Assembly (NCBI GenBank): GCA_028455995.1
Contig: JABELC010000006.1
Location: 1,364,001 to 1,428,000 of the forward strand
Reading direction: 5' to 3'
DNA: 64,000 nucleotides
Origin: Scleromitrula shiraiana
Taxonomy: Eukaryota; Ascomycota; Leotiomycetes; Helotiales; Sclerotiniaceae
Each line of letters starts with the position of its first letter. The first letter of the stretch is position 1. The position numbers were made by a program, and so were the translations under genes. Below the pieces are notes generated by a model. The model ran no database searches, was not told the DNA's origin, and saw nothing but the letters and a program-made list of their open reading frames with translations. This document shows, in pieces, positions 10,522 through 21,862 of this stretch.

Positions 10522-12105
10522 CTATTGAACTTTCAGTTCCTTATCGTCGAATGTTAATCTCGTTGAAATACTCGTCTCTCGCTCCAAAACACCCGCCCAA
10601 TGATCTTTTAGTCGTTCACAAACCTCCTTACTCCAACCAATCAATGACTCTCCATACTCACATCCCACAAATTTCAATTCCTTCCAAACCTCAGCCTCTA
10701 AATCTCTTCCAAACATCCTAACTGTCTCCTCCTTGGTGCCCCAAATCCTCCCCTCTCCCCCTTCATTTTTCTCCACCCATTCTACCATTCCAACTGGATT
10801 CAGCTTCACCAAATTATGATGCATAAATATTGCTTCCGCGCCATCCGTTTCTCTATACAATGGAACAACATTTTCTTTCCTCGTAATACTCCAATCTTCA
10901 AGTGGATTATGTTGTATCATTCCTGCGCTCTCATAATTGCGATGTTCTTCCCCATTCTCTATCACGGTCTTCAAATGCCCGATTATTCGAATTTTCTGTC
11001 GGACTCGATAGTAATCTTTTCCTAACGCAATGACTGCATAAAGCCAGGTTTCTTTGTCGCCCTCTCCATCATCACATTGTGTTAAAAGTGGGTAATAAAA
11101 CGCAGGGCCGTAGATGTTGTAATAAAGAACAAGAAGCAGAGTATCCCAGTGCTGACGCTTAGATATAATTATTTGTCCCGATTCGGTAGTTCCATGATCG
11201 AGAAGGGAGGGCACAGGTTGGTTGATTACGTCGAAGTAGTGAGAGGATGTGGTCGCCCACCAGAAATCGGGCCACTGTGATTGTATAGTCAGTAAATTGT
11301 TTTTCTGATAGAGAAGGAGGATATTAGGATTGATTATACACACCAGCACGTATCCCGTTAGTTTGTAAGGGTTTGATGTCATGAATTCGATCGGGTCAAA
11401 AAGAGGAAAGTTATCTGCGTCTAGAAATAAAACATCTTCGAAACTACTTAGAATTACGGCGAATATCTTGAATTGATATCTTTCAATGGTAAGATCCCGG
11501 TACTTTGGGATAAAGACACATTTGGCGTTTAGTGAAGGCAGAACCACTTCGCAAGTGTGGTTTTCATGATCGTCTTGGTTAGGCATAAATACCTCCACAG
11601 GCAATGTCGAGTTAGTTCTTCGGAGCATCCTCAAAGAAACAAGTAACATCCCAGTATATTTCCCTCCACCAACCATCACTATCCCCTTTGTATGGGGGGT
11701 ATACTGAATCAAATCAGGAGACATCTTTATCATCTGCACTGCTTTCTTGTGGGCTTCTGCTGCAGATTGGATTTGATTTCTAGAAGCAGGTGTAACATCT
11801 CGCCGTTGGGTATCGTTTGTAACCTCCTGAATGCCAAGAGTTCGACCTTCACATACAGCAGGTTGACTCAAAGTAGGTGGCGCGGCCTCGTTCATCAAGC
11901 TCTCAATAAACTTGGGTATCGATTCGGTCCATTCTGTTGAGGGTAATGGAGACAGAAATTGAGTGAGAGGTTCATTGGGAAAAACTGTTGTCTGTAAAGA
12001 GAATAAGTGAGAGCAAACTATGAAATACCAGGCTAGAATCATAAAAAGAGGAATAATAATCCGTTTCGGTAGGTTGAAACCTGTCATCAATTTAATATGG
12101 AACAT
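10522..12105 (-). CDS. GT71 alpha-mannosyltransferase, MNN1-like, type II membrane protein
   Basis: The frame is open throughout, but an in-frame 69-bp intron (11275-11343) is likely. Its donor GTGTGT, a CTGAC branch-like site and a CAG acceptor remove 23 hydrophobic residues foreign to the family and restore GYVLWPDFWWATTS. Exons are then 11344-12105 and 10522-11274, giving 504 residues. An N-terminal signal-anchor (IIIPLFMILAWYFIVCSHL) suggests a Golgi lumenal enzyme. FLDADNFP near residue 228 is the metal/nucleotide-sugar-binding DxD motif, and KGIVMVGGGKYTG opens the catalytic domain. The expected role is adding alpha-linked mannose to glycoprotein or wall mannan chains. Whether the intron is spliced or retained cannot be told from DNA because the length is a multiple of three. 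Confidence 0.85.
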   Translation of the reverse strand: MFHIKLMTGFNLPKRIIIPLFMILAWYFIVCSHLFSLQTTVFPNEPLTQFLSPLPSTEWTESIPKFIESLMNEAAPPTLSQPAVCEGRTLGIQEVTNDTQRRDVTPASRNQIQSAAEAHKKAVQMIKMSPDLIQYTPHTKGIVMVGGGKYTGMLLVSLRMLRRTNSTLPVEVFMPNQDDHENHTCEVVLPSLNAKCVFIPKYRDLTIERYQFKIFAVILSSFEDVLFLDADNFPLFDPIEFMTSNPYKLTGYVLVCIINPNILLLYQKNNLLTIQSQWPDFWWATTSSHYFDVINQPVPSLLDHGTTESGQIIISKRQHWDTLLLVLYYNIYGPAFYYPLLTQCDDGEGDKETWLYAVIALGKDYYRVRQKIRIIGHLKTVIENGEEHRNYESAGMIQHNPLEDWSITRKENVVPLYRETDGAEAIFMHHNLVKLNPVGMVEWVEKNEGGEGRIWGTKEETVRMFGRDLEAEVWKELKFVGCEYGESLIGWSKEVCERLKDHWAGVLERETSISTRLTFDDKELKVQ

Positions 12106-13445
12106 TGAGTAATTCTGAAGAATGAGTGACTAAAACCTAACCGGTTTGAGATGAAAAAGTTATGGCTGGTATAATCTTCATTCACCAGAGACTTCGTATC
12201 CTGTTAGTGAATTAATGATAAGTGATGTTATCTTCGATCAGAGCTATCATCATATATGATATTGACAACACTACTTGAGTGGGAGGGTGAGCAAATGTGA
12301 GTTAGCGAAATTCATTAGTTACATTCGACATAACAACATTGATTAAGCTTAACAAAGATACTTGAAATAAACCACCTTTTCAAGATAAGAAATTGCAAGC
12401 CGATATGAATATCACACCGATTAGGAGAAGGCGCCTACGCGAGAAAAATACGAAAGACATGCCAAATTAAAGGCTTCAACCTTCAATAATAGAAACTAGT
12501 TGGCTTTCCATCTTTATGGGTTTGAATCTATTCACAAATTTAACCTTATTATCATTTATTTTTCAGCACGCCACAATCTGCAACGGACTACTCGCCCTAT
12601 ACTATGCCAGTCGCACTAATAGCCTTGGAGAATGTTCTTCAATCTAATTTTAGAATGATCTCACCAAACTGTTGGGACACGCAAAATCAGCAAAATCTAT
12701 CACACCCCCAAGATGTTGTGAAAATGTCCATAGAAAAAAATGTGGTTATCGCGCGTCTAACGACGCATCGTAATCGTATTTTATCTATATGCGAATTGAA
12801 CAATCCCACTTACGACTGTGGACGAAGGCCGAATCGCCGCTTTAGTAGCTTGATATACAAGCATAAAGGCGGCACAGATGCGAGTTATTAACCACCCCCC
12901 ACGCATTGACATCTATGGTTCGTATCAACCACTGAATAATGCAAGAGATAGGTAGTATCTGTCAAATTTGATAGCTTTGATGCTAACTGGCTGGCTCTTT
13001 AATTTCTCTCACTGTCTCTGCATTGTAGAAAGGCTGTTCATAGCTGTTAATGAAATGATTTACTGCAGTTTGATTAGATTAGGCTGGAGAATTTTAGGAT
13101 CACGAAAAGTGAAATTGCCTAGATTATGTAGTGTATCCCAAGTGTTTCAAATAGCAGACAGTACCGCGCCAGCCATCGTCATCTTCACGAAGATTGATGA
13201 ACTTGAGAATCTAAATCCATTAAAACTCGATTGACATGCACGACACTCAACATTGAGCGGCACTGGCCGCCTATTGCAGGCTGTATGAAATTAGTCCTAA
13301 ATTGGCACATGTGCAGCAAAGCTACTCATTGGTTGTGTGTTTATGCAAGCTGATTTTGATGAATGAGCTAACTTTCGCTCATCCTTGTCTAAAAACAGCC
13401 CTTGCTCTGGAATTGCGGAAAACTTATTATGATGTTCATGGATTC
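12106..13445. other. intergenic, no gene supported
   Basis: Two plus-strand frames (12604-12891 and 12968-13234) are open but show no domain, signal peptide or plausible intron joining them. I leave them unannotated. The right end abuts a foldback transposon. Confidence 0.45.
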
Positions 13446-14310
13446 ACTACTTGGTTAAATTAAAATTGAAGCACGCGCCAACTGCCAAAAACCCTCAAAA
13501 TCATCGATTTTATACAAATCACCTTTTGCGCCGATATAAATAAATCGATCAATTATTTATAGAATTATTTGAAATATTAAATATAGATTATTTTTATATT
13601 GAAATATCTATTAATTAAAAAGTTTAAGATTAAATAATGATTTCAAAATTTATAATATTTAATTAAATAAAAAGTAAAAATCATATTAATATACTATAAT
13701 TTTAACTTACTAGTATTAGTTTAAATCAAGCAAATTACTATATTAGAAAATAATGAAGATATTGTGACGGTACAGAATGATTAGTCAAGGTTAGGGTTCG
13801 TTCAGGGGTCGCCGGAACGGAAGAACGTTGTTCCGCCCCTATATAGTTATATTGGTAGTACTGTACTGTACGTAGACAGGTCTGCATCATCATCTATTTA
13901 GGATCGCGGTATCCATATACATTTTGTATTTAGTACTTCGTATTATATATTTATCTTTTTACAATATATCTTTATTATTTTTTAATATAGTAATTTATTT
14001 GATTTAAATCAAGTTAAAATTATAGTATATTAATATGATTTTTACTTTATATTATTAATAGTATTTATTATTATTAATAATAATTAAATATTATAAATCT
14101 TAAAATCATTATTTAATTTTAAATTTTTAATAGCAAATATTTTAATATAAAATAATTTATATGTAACATTTTAAATAATTTTATAAATAATTGATTGAAT
14201 TATTTACATTGGCGTAAGAGGTGTTTCAAGTTTGTACAAACTTGAAATCATCGATTTTGAGGCGATTCGCTTATTTTGTGCGTGCTTCAATTTTAATTTG
14301 ACCGAGTAGT
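13446..14310. mobile_element. AT-rich foldback (inverted-repeat) element, no coding capacity
   Basis: The outer ends are inverted copies: left ACTACTTGGTTAAATTAAAA at 13446, continuing into TTGAAGCACGC, and the right end at 14310 reads the same in reverse complement with only T/C differences at two of the first thirty positions. Similarity between the arms continues, with gaps, for about 320 bp (13446-13775 against 13930-14310), including shared stretches such as TTAATATACTATAATTTTAA. A 150-bp centre (about 13780-13925) keeps ordinary base composition. No transposase frame exists, so it is a non-autonomous foldback/MITE-like element. The extreme AT content and the T/C differences fit RIP. No clean target-site duplication was found. 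Confidence 0.75.
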
Positions 14311-14336
14311 ACTCCGATCATTTGGGCTTATGCAAT

Positions 14337-14719
14337 CTATTCGGCTAAATTACCATTGAAACACGCGTAAATTACCGAAAAACCTCAAAATTATGCTTCA
14401 ACTTGAACTTTCAAGTTATTATATTATATTTCTCTAAAATTCAATAATTTAATCATTAATACTTTAAATATTTAGATTTTAACTTCAAGTTCAAGTTAAA
14501 ATTCGAGTTTTTAAATTAAATTACTACAAAAAATAATTATATCATTAAAATATTCATTTTATTACTAGTACTAGTAATAAAAGATTTTAATATTAAAAAC
14601 TTGAATATACTATAAAAAAAGTTTAATAAAAAGAATTAATTATATTAAGAAAGTTAATAGTTTAAATTATACATTTTTTATTATTCAAGTTCAAGTTACT
14701 ACTACTAGTACTAGTATCA
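14337..14719. mobile_element. second related AT-rich element, left end only
   Basis: The start (CTAAATTACCATTGAAACAC, then GCG and later CCTCAAAAT) repeats the left end of the neighbouring foldback element in the same orientation with scattered differences. It is followed by about 330 bp of AT-rich DNA running up to the 3' end of the adjacent pseudogene. I could not find a matching right end, so it is truncated, nested or decayed. Confidence 0.5.
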
Positions 14720-17700
14720 TCATGATACTTGCCACAATCTTTCAGATATTCGGGAGTTGCATGCGGTCGGACTTATTATAGCGAAATCGGTGTAGTTGTC
14801 TGGCGCTGGTTGTGAATAGCCTCCATGATGTGACACTGTCTTGATTGCTTCGGTTTGTGATACTCCGGAAATTGTACCTAGAAACGGAAATTTCAACCCG
14901 ACCAAGCGTGAAGAATGTTCAGCATTGCTCTGGACGTTCTAAAAAGTCATCAGATCATCATAATGTTTGGTGCCAGCCGTGAGTGGGATACTTACAGATG
15001 ATGAAGAATGCGACTTGTTGGAAGTTGTGTTAGATCCTGTAAGATCTATAACAGCGTCGGGAATCGTGGGCGATTGGGCGGTATTTGTCGGGGATAACTG
15101 TAAAGAGAGAATGAAACCATAATTCCCTCCAAGCAAAACTTTCAAAGCATCTTGCCCTAAGTTGGAAATGTTACTTTTAAGCTCATTGCAATTACTTGAC
15201 CAAGCATTTGCCTGAATATCGATAAAACGCCAGATTTTTTTCACTGATAAACCATATGGTGATTTGGTTGTGATCTCAGAAGTTTTCAAGGCTTGAATCT
15301 TGCGATCTTCGCTGACACGACTGAAGAGATGCTCCCTTCTTGAAAGGTTCATATGAAAACCCTCTTCTTCTTGTCTAGGATTTGTCAAGAATGTATCTAA
15401 AGACCTGCAATCCAGACATCCGCACCCTCGGTTGTCTCGTTTCAAATCTTTCCAATCCCTCAGACTTTTGGGCTTTTTGCCCTTGCAACGGGAGATATAG
15501 GAGCTTAGGCCGTTGTAAAAAAGGTTTTGGAATACTGGCGATAAGAGCGCATCCTTGGAATCATTTTGAATCACCCCCAGTAAAGATTTGAGGAATGGCA
15601 ATAAATTTAGCATTTTTTGACAACCGTCAACTGATATACGTACAATTTTATTACTTCCTGATCACTCCACATCTTTAGTAGTTCAAAGAAACGTTGATGA
15701 TCCTCTTCAAGGGTAAGGCTAAAGGATTGCACTGCTAGTTCCAGCTGGTGGTTCCTCCATTCCATACGCTTTGGGTATTCAGAAAATCCATTAACATCTG
15801 AAAAGTGGTTGATGGCATCGTAGCGAGCCCCAAAAGACTTGATTTCAGCGATGTGTGATTCCTCTCTGTCTTAGTATCAGCAAGACTCGACAATCCTAAA
15901 GAAAACCACTCACTTGGACAGGAGCCACCAAAATCCGTGTCTTGAGGCCATAATGTTTACCAACGGGTTAGCCTCCGAGGTCGAAAAATAGAGAATAAAA
16001 GAATTCTCGAACAGCTTCTTATCATCCAGATCAATTATAGATTGAAGAACTGATAAAATCACATTCTGAGAGAAGCCTGATGAGGTAGAATTCCAGACAA
16101 TAGGTTTTGCACCCACAATTTGGCACGCCTGTCTAAGATCTGCTTTGGACTCTGGAGTCTTCACTGTCTCTTTTCGGATATTATTCAAGTACTTCAAAAT
16201 GGTTTTGTCGCGGCTGTCCCCATCCCCTTGTCTGCCTGATAGAAATTTCATACGCCCGGTTTGAGGCATGAAGACAATCATCTATAGAGGGTTAGTGATT
16301 GCAGAGTCAGGTGGAAGAAGAACGGCTAACGCTGGCATAGTGAAACTGCACTAGGTATCTGTCATCATACTCCTTGCTAGTAGGGTCACCAATGTCATGG
16401 TCGTCATGTACTAGGTTGTCCTCGTCATAAAGTAAAGACCCTATTGTTGCTAGCTTGTTTTTACCTCCAAAATTAACTATACGAGTCAATCGCATAGTTC
16501 TTTCCTCCTCTTAAACCACGACGTGGTCTTCATAATCATCACTATATTCATCTCTACAACTGTTGTATCCCCAGTTGTGATAGCCTCCATCTGACTCGGT
16601 TCGACCTCCGATCTGCCATTCGATATCAGCGAGGTAGGCAACGAACCCGGTAGCTTTACACGCTTCATTCACTTGGTTGGCAATAAGTCGGTCTCGTCCA
16701 CGAAGGTGTTGACACGATAGGTTGAAGTCGTATTATTCCTCAAATACGTGTCCTAAGACATCATCCGCAAGTTCTGAACTTCGTTCCCAGATCTGAAAAA
16801 TCGTCTAAAGTTTTAATAATGATGCGTGCAGGCTTGCTGCAGTCCCTAGAAGATATCAATATCAATACAGTGGTTCCTCAATCCAGCAGACCTATAAAGA
16901 CGGTGTGTACAATATCATGGTACACAGATACAATTCGATGTTGTGATGTTAATAGAGTCTAGAGGATAATGAAGATGCAAATAATTCTTTTTCCAACTCA
17001 CTGGCAACTCCGGGTGTCGTTTCTTGAATAGCATATCTCAATACAAGACGATGACCTGATGATAAGGGTACAGCTTTGATAGGAACATCTGTGTACTGTT
17101 TGATGATTAGGCACAATCACCAAGAGTAGGGCAACAGATATACTCATCCAAGCAAGAAAGGAACAATCCCGCTGAGAGTCAAAAGGTACAAAACTCTTTT
17201 TCCTCCCACCATACTCAGCAACAATATCCTCTCCCTTTCGTGATGACGGCAAAATGACATCTAATATGTCAAAGCCATCAGAAGATGGAAGTACTGGTCT
17301 GGGCCAATTGAATTAGAAAACGACTATGTTTTAGGAAACAGATTATAAGCTTACAGTGAAGACTCCATCGTGCTTTGGGGCCATAAAAAACCAGAGCAGC
17401 CAATCTTGCTTGAATCACAACTTTTTCCAGGCTCAATCCAATTTTTACCTTATCAAGTACTGATTTGATTGTGGGCTCCCAGGCAGGATTTCAGGTTGTG
17501 ATTTGATTTCCAGGAATGCTATAAGATTTTGGGGGTAGTATATTCTCACCAACAGCTAGCTCTTGCACACTTGCAGCGAAAATTTTATTGATATCATTTA
17601 TAGATAATGGAAATCCGATTGTACCGTGATTCGAAATGAGCAATCCTGGATTCGGAGCATTGGGCAGAACACCTGCACAAGAGAAATTCGCACCGACCTC

Positions 17701-17907
17701 AATACCGTCTAGATGATCGCGAATCATCTCTTTCAATTCGTCTGAAAATATCGTTTCATCCTCACTGCTATCTTCAATGGAGTCACTCAGGTTGTTATTT
17801 TCGTTCCCACTCAAATTATCACACAGCTTCTCTGAATCATCCTTTTCATTTTCTATGTCAGAAGAACTATCACTGAGTTCTCAAATCTCAGGAAGATCTC
17901 CTGCCAT
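14720..17907 (-). pseudogene. 2OG-Fe(II)-oxygenase-like fungal protein, disrupted by in-frame stops
   Basis: Reading the minus strand from ATG 17907 to TGA 14720 gives a continuous series of coding blocks resembling a large fungal 2OG-dioxygenase-like family: NPGLLISNHGTIGFPLS, FDILDVILPSSRKGEDIV, VPIKAVPLSSGHRLVLRYAI, the long block after IWERSSELADD, NIMASRHGFWWLLSK, and a C-terminal cysteine-rich part with RGCGCLDCRSLD. Introns with good GT-AG ends lie between them. The frame is broken by TGA at codon 9 (17881-17883), TGA at 17491-17493 just before NPAWEPTI, TAA at 16733-16735 (EE*YDFN), TAA at 16511-16513 (VVV*EEE) and probably TAG at 16846-16848. Each stop is one C-to-T change from CGA, CAA or CAG. 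The HxD iron ligand is not evident. Almost certainly non-functional; the family name is from memory. Confidence 0.75.
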
Positions 17908-18379
17908 GATTATATGAATCTCTTCGATTGAGTTTGTCGTTACGAGCTTAGGAGTTGTGTATGTGTGTATGTGAGTGTATGAAAAATGATAACGAAGTGC
18001 ATGTGAGACGCGATTGACGCGTATGAATCTCTTATCGCTTTCGCAACAACTTCGGCCTTCACGTCATGATATCACCTAATCACGTGATATGAAGCACTCT
18101 TAGATTCGAGACTAGCATGGAAAGGCAAGCGCTCCTGTACCACCGCACTTATTATTAGTCTGCTGAGTAATCTGCTTACAAGATCGTTCATCAGCATCAA
18201 CAATCAACAATCATTAATCCACCGCATCTAGCCCCGCAATCATGGAGTAAGTAAAAAGAGTATTCAAAGAAACGAATCTCTCAAATCAACATGTAATCAT
18301 TTCTCATCTTCTCATAACCCATCTCTCACTTTTCTTTCTCTATCTGTAACATTCCATACGACTTATTCAAAGTCTATAT
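17908..18379. other. divergent promoter region
   Basis: It lies between the minus-strand pseudogene and the pirin gene. The last 120 bases before the pirin ATG are pyrimidine-rich, typical of a fungal leader. An ATG at 18243 directly followed by a GTAAGT donor may belong to a short non-coding or upstream leader exon. Confidence 0.4.
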
Positions 18380-19541
18380 ATGAAGCTCCTCATTCTTATT
18401 TCCTCCATTTTCATTGCATTAATTTCCACTCTTCTCTATAACAACCACACATTACTATCACAACTTATCCAAACTTTCACAAGTAATATAACAGGTTCAG
18501 ATACAATTTCTTCAGAGACACCAATACAAAATCCAATTTACCAATCTATGAGTGCAACATCAACAATCAAATCCGCCATGTCCAAAGCCCTCACCCACGC
18601 CAAAATAACCCCTCGCCGCTCTTCCGCCCGAGGTCACGCCGATCATGGTTGGCTCAACACATACCACACATTTAGTTTTGCCAACTACTATGATCCTCAA
18701 TTCCAGAACTTTGGAAGTCTGCGTGTCCTCAACGAAGATCGAGTAGCAGGCGGGACGGGATTCCCCACACATCCACATCGCGATGCGGAAATCTTTAGTT
18801 ATATCTTGAGTGGCGAGCTGACGCATAGGGATAGTATGATTAAAAAGGGGGCGGAGGGGAAGGAGGGCGATGATTTTTATAGGATGAAGAGGGGAGATGT
18901 TCAGTTTACTACTGGGGGGACTGGTATGTTTTTTTCCTTGCGATTTATCGCGCATTCTTTCTTTATTCTACTCTACTCTATCTCACGTATATCAATTAAA
19001 AAAACATATACTAACAAACTCTAAAACAGGAATCGCACACTCAGAACAAAACGAATCAACCGAAGAAGTGCACTTCCTCCAAATCTGGGCGCTCCCCTGG
19101 GCCCGCTCCCTCACCCCTCGCTACCACACAAAAACCTTCTCAGAATCCCTAAAACGCACCTCTTTCCTTCCCATTCTCTCCCCCTTAAAAGCCGGACCTA
19201 ACGCCACACCCGAAGAAGAGAAAGCCGCCGAGCCCACGCTTCCCGATACCATACCCATCCATGCGGATTTAGTCATGGCGGCTGGAATCATAGGCGTAGA
19301 TAAGAGATTTAAATGGGTTGTTGGGGGTGAGGCGACGAAGATTACGGAGAATAGGAAGGTGTATGTGCATATTCCTATGACGAAAGGGGGGAATGCGAAG
19401 ATTAGGTTGGATGGGAGAGAGGGGGCTGTACTAGGGGAGGGTGATGGTGCGTTTATTGAGGGGGTTAGGGCGGGTGATGTTTTGAGTGTGGAGAGTATTG
19501 GGGAGGCGGAAGCGGAGGTGGTGGTTTTAGATAGTGATTAG
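18380..19541 (+). CDS. pirin family cupin protein with N-terminal membrane/targeting segment
   Basis: Two exons (18380-18923 and 19030-19541) join at TGGTG|IAHSEQ to give 351 residues. The double cupin fold of pirin is evident: RGHADHGWLNTYHTFSF at the start of the domain, and iron ligands H131 and H133 (THPHRDAE) with H185 and E187 (AHSEQ). Pirins are non-haem iron proteins with transcription-cofactor or quercetin-dioxygenase-like activity; which applies here is unknown. A hydrophobic N-terminus (LLILISSIFIALISTLLY) of about 20 residues is unusual for the family and may anchor or target the protein. A later ATG at residue about 56 (MSATSTIKSAMSK) would give the ordinary soluble form, so dual starts are possible. 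Confidence 0.85.
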
Positions 19542-20337
19542 TTTTATTTGGTTGTGGCTTTATTGTAATAGATTGATGGATGTATTTTATGTTATTCTGA
19601 GATTTTTATATGTAAATACTATGTAATTTTCAATGTTATGATTACCCCTCAATTTAAGCGAATATGATTATTTCAGTCACCGACCCATAGATGGCTGGCT
19701 ATATGCATGCTTTGTTTCTACAAAAGCAACACTCACTCATTCCCATAATATAATATATTCTTCTTCCAAAGACTCCCATCTTAGAGTATTTGTAATAACA
19801 ACTGAATAGTATTGATTCACAAATAGAAGTTCCAATCCTAACATCATCGACTCATCTGATTGCCCCTCCTAAACCAACCATAACATTCGACTAATAATTC
19901 CAATTATCCCATCCTATATGACTCTCAAAATTATAATCCAAATGATATCAAATAACAGCCTATCCAATTCAACCTAATTACTCACATCTTATCCCCAATA
20001 CTTCATTCGCATTAACATATCTCCACCCCACAACTCTCATCCCACTCACCTTCATGACTGCGTGAATTCACAATATCTAGATAGCCTCATCAATGACACA
20101 CACCCAGATATACATACAATCTCGAGGATTCACCTATAATGACTCCATGTCGATGTCGAAATCGAGCCATATTGGGTGTCTAGAGGCTTGTTCGAAAATG
20201 CATAAAGATGCGCGGTTTTTCCCTTTTTGGTTGCTTTTTTTGTTGACCTCAACTTGATATCAACTTGGACTTCTTGTTAATTTTTATTTATTGTAAACTT
20301 CGATTTATCATTAGCTTCGACTTATCTTTACCATCGC
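19542..20337. other. intergenic, no gene seen
   Basis: 3' flank of the pirin gene and the distal promoter of the next gene. No domain-bearing frame was found. Confidence 0.5.
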
Positions 20338-20575
20338 CATCATCAACTTTTCACATCGTTCATCCACAAAATCTACAGAAACACAAAATCATACAACGCA
20401 ACCTATCCTACAAAAATATCTTAAGACATTTAAACAAACACCATCATCATTATCATCAATTTTTCATTTCATTACATCAACAAAATCTACAGAGACGCAA
20501 CATAACACAACACAACACAACACAATCTATCCATCAACAATATCTTAAACCAGTTAAAGAAACATCACCATTATT
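20338..20575 (+). repeat. two-copy degenerate tandem repeat in the leader of the unknown gene
   Basis: Two roughly 110-bp units, starting near 20338 and 20448, share CATCATCAAYTTTTCA, CAACAAAATCTACAGA, an AACACAA-rich tract and TATCTTAA in the same order. They end immediately before the ATG at 20576. The leader of the paralog at 23045 has a similar ending, TCTTCAACAAGTCAAACAAA. Confidence 0.55.
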
Positions 20576-21862
20576 ATGGCTGAAGACGGAGATTATCACG
20601 CACGTGATACCCGTTTTTTCTATGACCAAATGATGGAGGAAGAAAATCGACGTCTTCAAAATCAATTTGGCTTTGTAGAGGGCGAGGATGTCAGCCCTGA
20701 TGCAAATATCGGCTATAGCTTTGAATTGTGGGATGAAGCAGACAAGCAACTTCAATTACAGGCTCGTTCTAGTTCATTAGGGGGGTATAATGACCCTGGT
20801 AGTATGTTCCACATACCAGATCCTCACAAAAAAATACTCAACAGAAGCTTTTGCTAACGTAACGTACCTTTAGTGCAAACACCAGACGTATATCAGAGTT
20901 ATGCTGATCCAAGTAATATCGACGTGGGCGAACCGAGCATGTCCGCAAGTGAACATGAAGCCCCTGCCCCTTCAACCCACAGAGAAGGATCTGCTTCAAG
21001 TGAGAGTAGGTTACACAAGGGGAAAGGTGTAGATAGCCGTACATCTCCAAGGGATTCCAGTGCGAGTGCAGAAGGTGTCGATACAACCTTCTTTGCCACT
21101 CCTAGACCTGATAATACGGGCGCAAGTATCTCTCAGAGTGCAGCTGGTCATCAACAAGATATCAACGATGCCCACCTATTGGCCGAAGAGCTCAAGAGAG
21201 AGCAAAATGAAACCGATTATTTATTGGTCCGTAGAGCTTTCCAATATGATATGGGTTCCAAAGCTATAGTTGAACAAGATCAGGCATTTGAAAGAGCAAA
21301 TGGAAGGCGTCTGGTCATCAGCCTTTTTGGAAATGCTCCCGACAAAAGAATTGCATTTGACGCAGACATTGATTCCTCCGTAGCCATTACGCTGATAGAA
21401 TGGGATGTGACTCTGGAACAATTTTTAAGTCACTCCAAGCATATCGACAGTCGATTACCGAGGGATTTCTGGAAAGCTGTAGCTAACAAAATGAACGACA
21501 AAAATATAGCGGGCTGTGCGTGGCATACCCCAAACACCTGTATGGTTTCCATTGGCTGCTCTACTGCATGGGATAGTTTGCTCAGGCAAGTAGTCAGAAG
21601 GAAACTTTCCTCGAGGGCTGCCTTGTGCGACATGCCGCAGAAAGGTTGTGATGAGGCAAAAACAAACTTCTGGATAAATGCTCAATGCAAGAGGACTGAT
21701 ACACAAATATCAAAGACAAAAGTTGACGAGATATTAAAGATTCGTAAAGATCTTTGGCTTAAACTCGGCAGGCCCTTGGATAGCCAAGGGATGCCTGCTT
21801 GCTATCTTGGGTTGCAACAGGAGACTTTCTACTCTCTGGACGATATCGCACCACGAACTTAG
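20576..21862 (+). CDS. uncharacterised protein, tandem paralog A
   Basis: I do not recognise the family. Two exons, 20576-20801 and 20874-21862, join through a GTATGT...TTTAG intron with a GCTAAC branch site to give 404 residues. The first about 220 residues are acidic and serine-rich, probably disordered. The C-terminal about 160 residues look folded, with tryptophans, cysteines and the blocks IEWDVTLEQFL, MNDKNIAGCAWHTPNTC, and TKVDEILKIRKDLWLKLG ending ETFYSLDDI. The same blocks occur in the same order in the gene at 23045-24220. No signal peptide or membrane segment was seen. The size, basic C-terminal helices and position between coding genes argue that it is a genuine gene. Function unknown. 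Confidence 0.75.

Noticed and set aside
12604..13234. Two plus-strand frames as a two-exon gene
   Set aside because: No splice sites join them in frame, and no signal peptide, domain or codon pattern supports coding.
13788..13800. GGTTAGGGTTCG as telomere-like sequence in the foldback centre
   Set aside because: Less than two units; it cannot be distinguished from chance.
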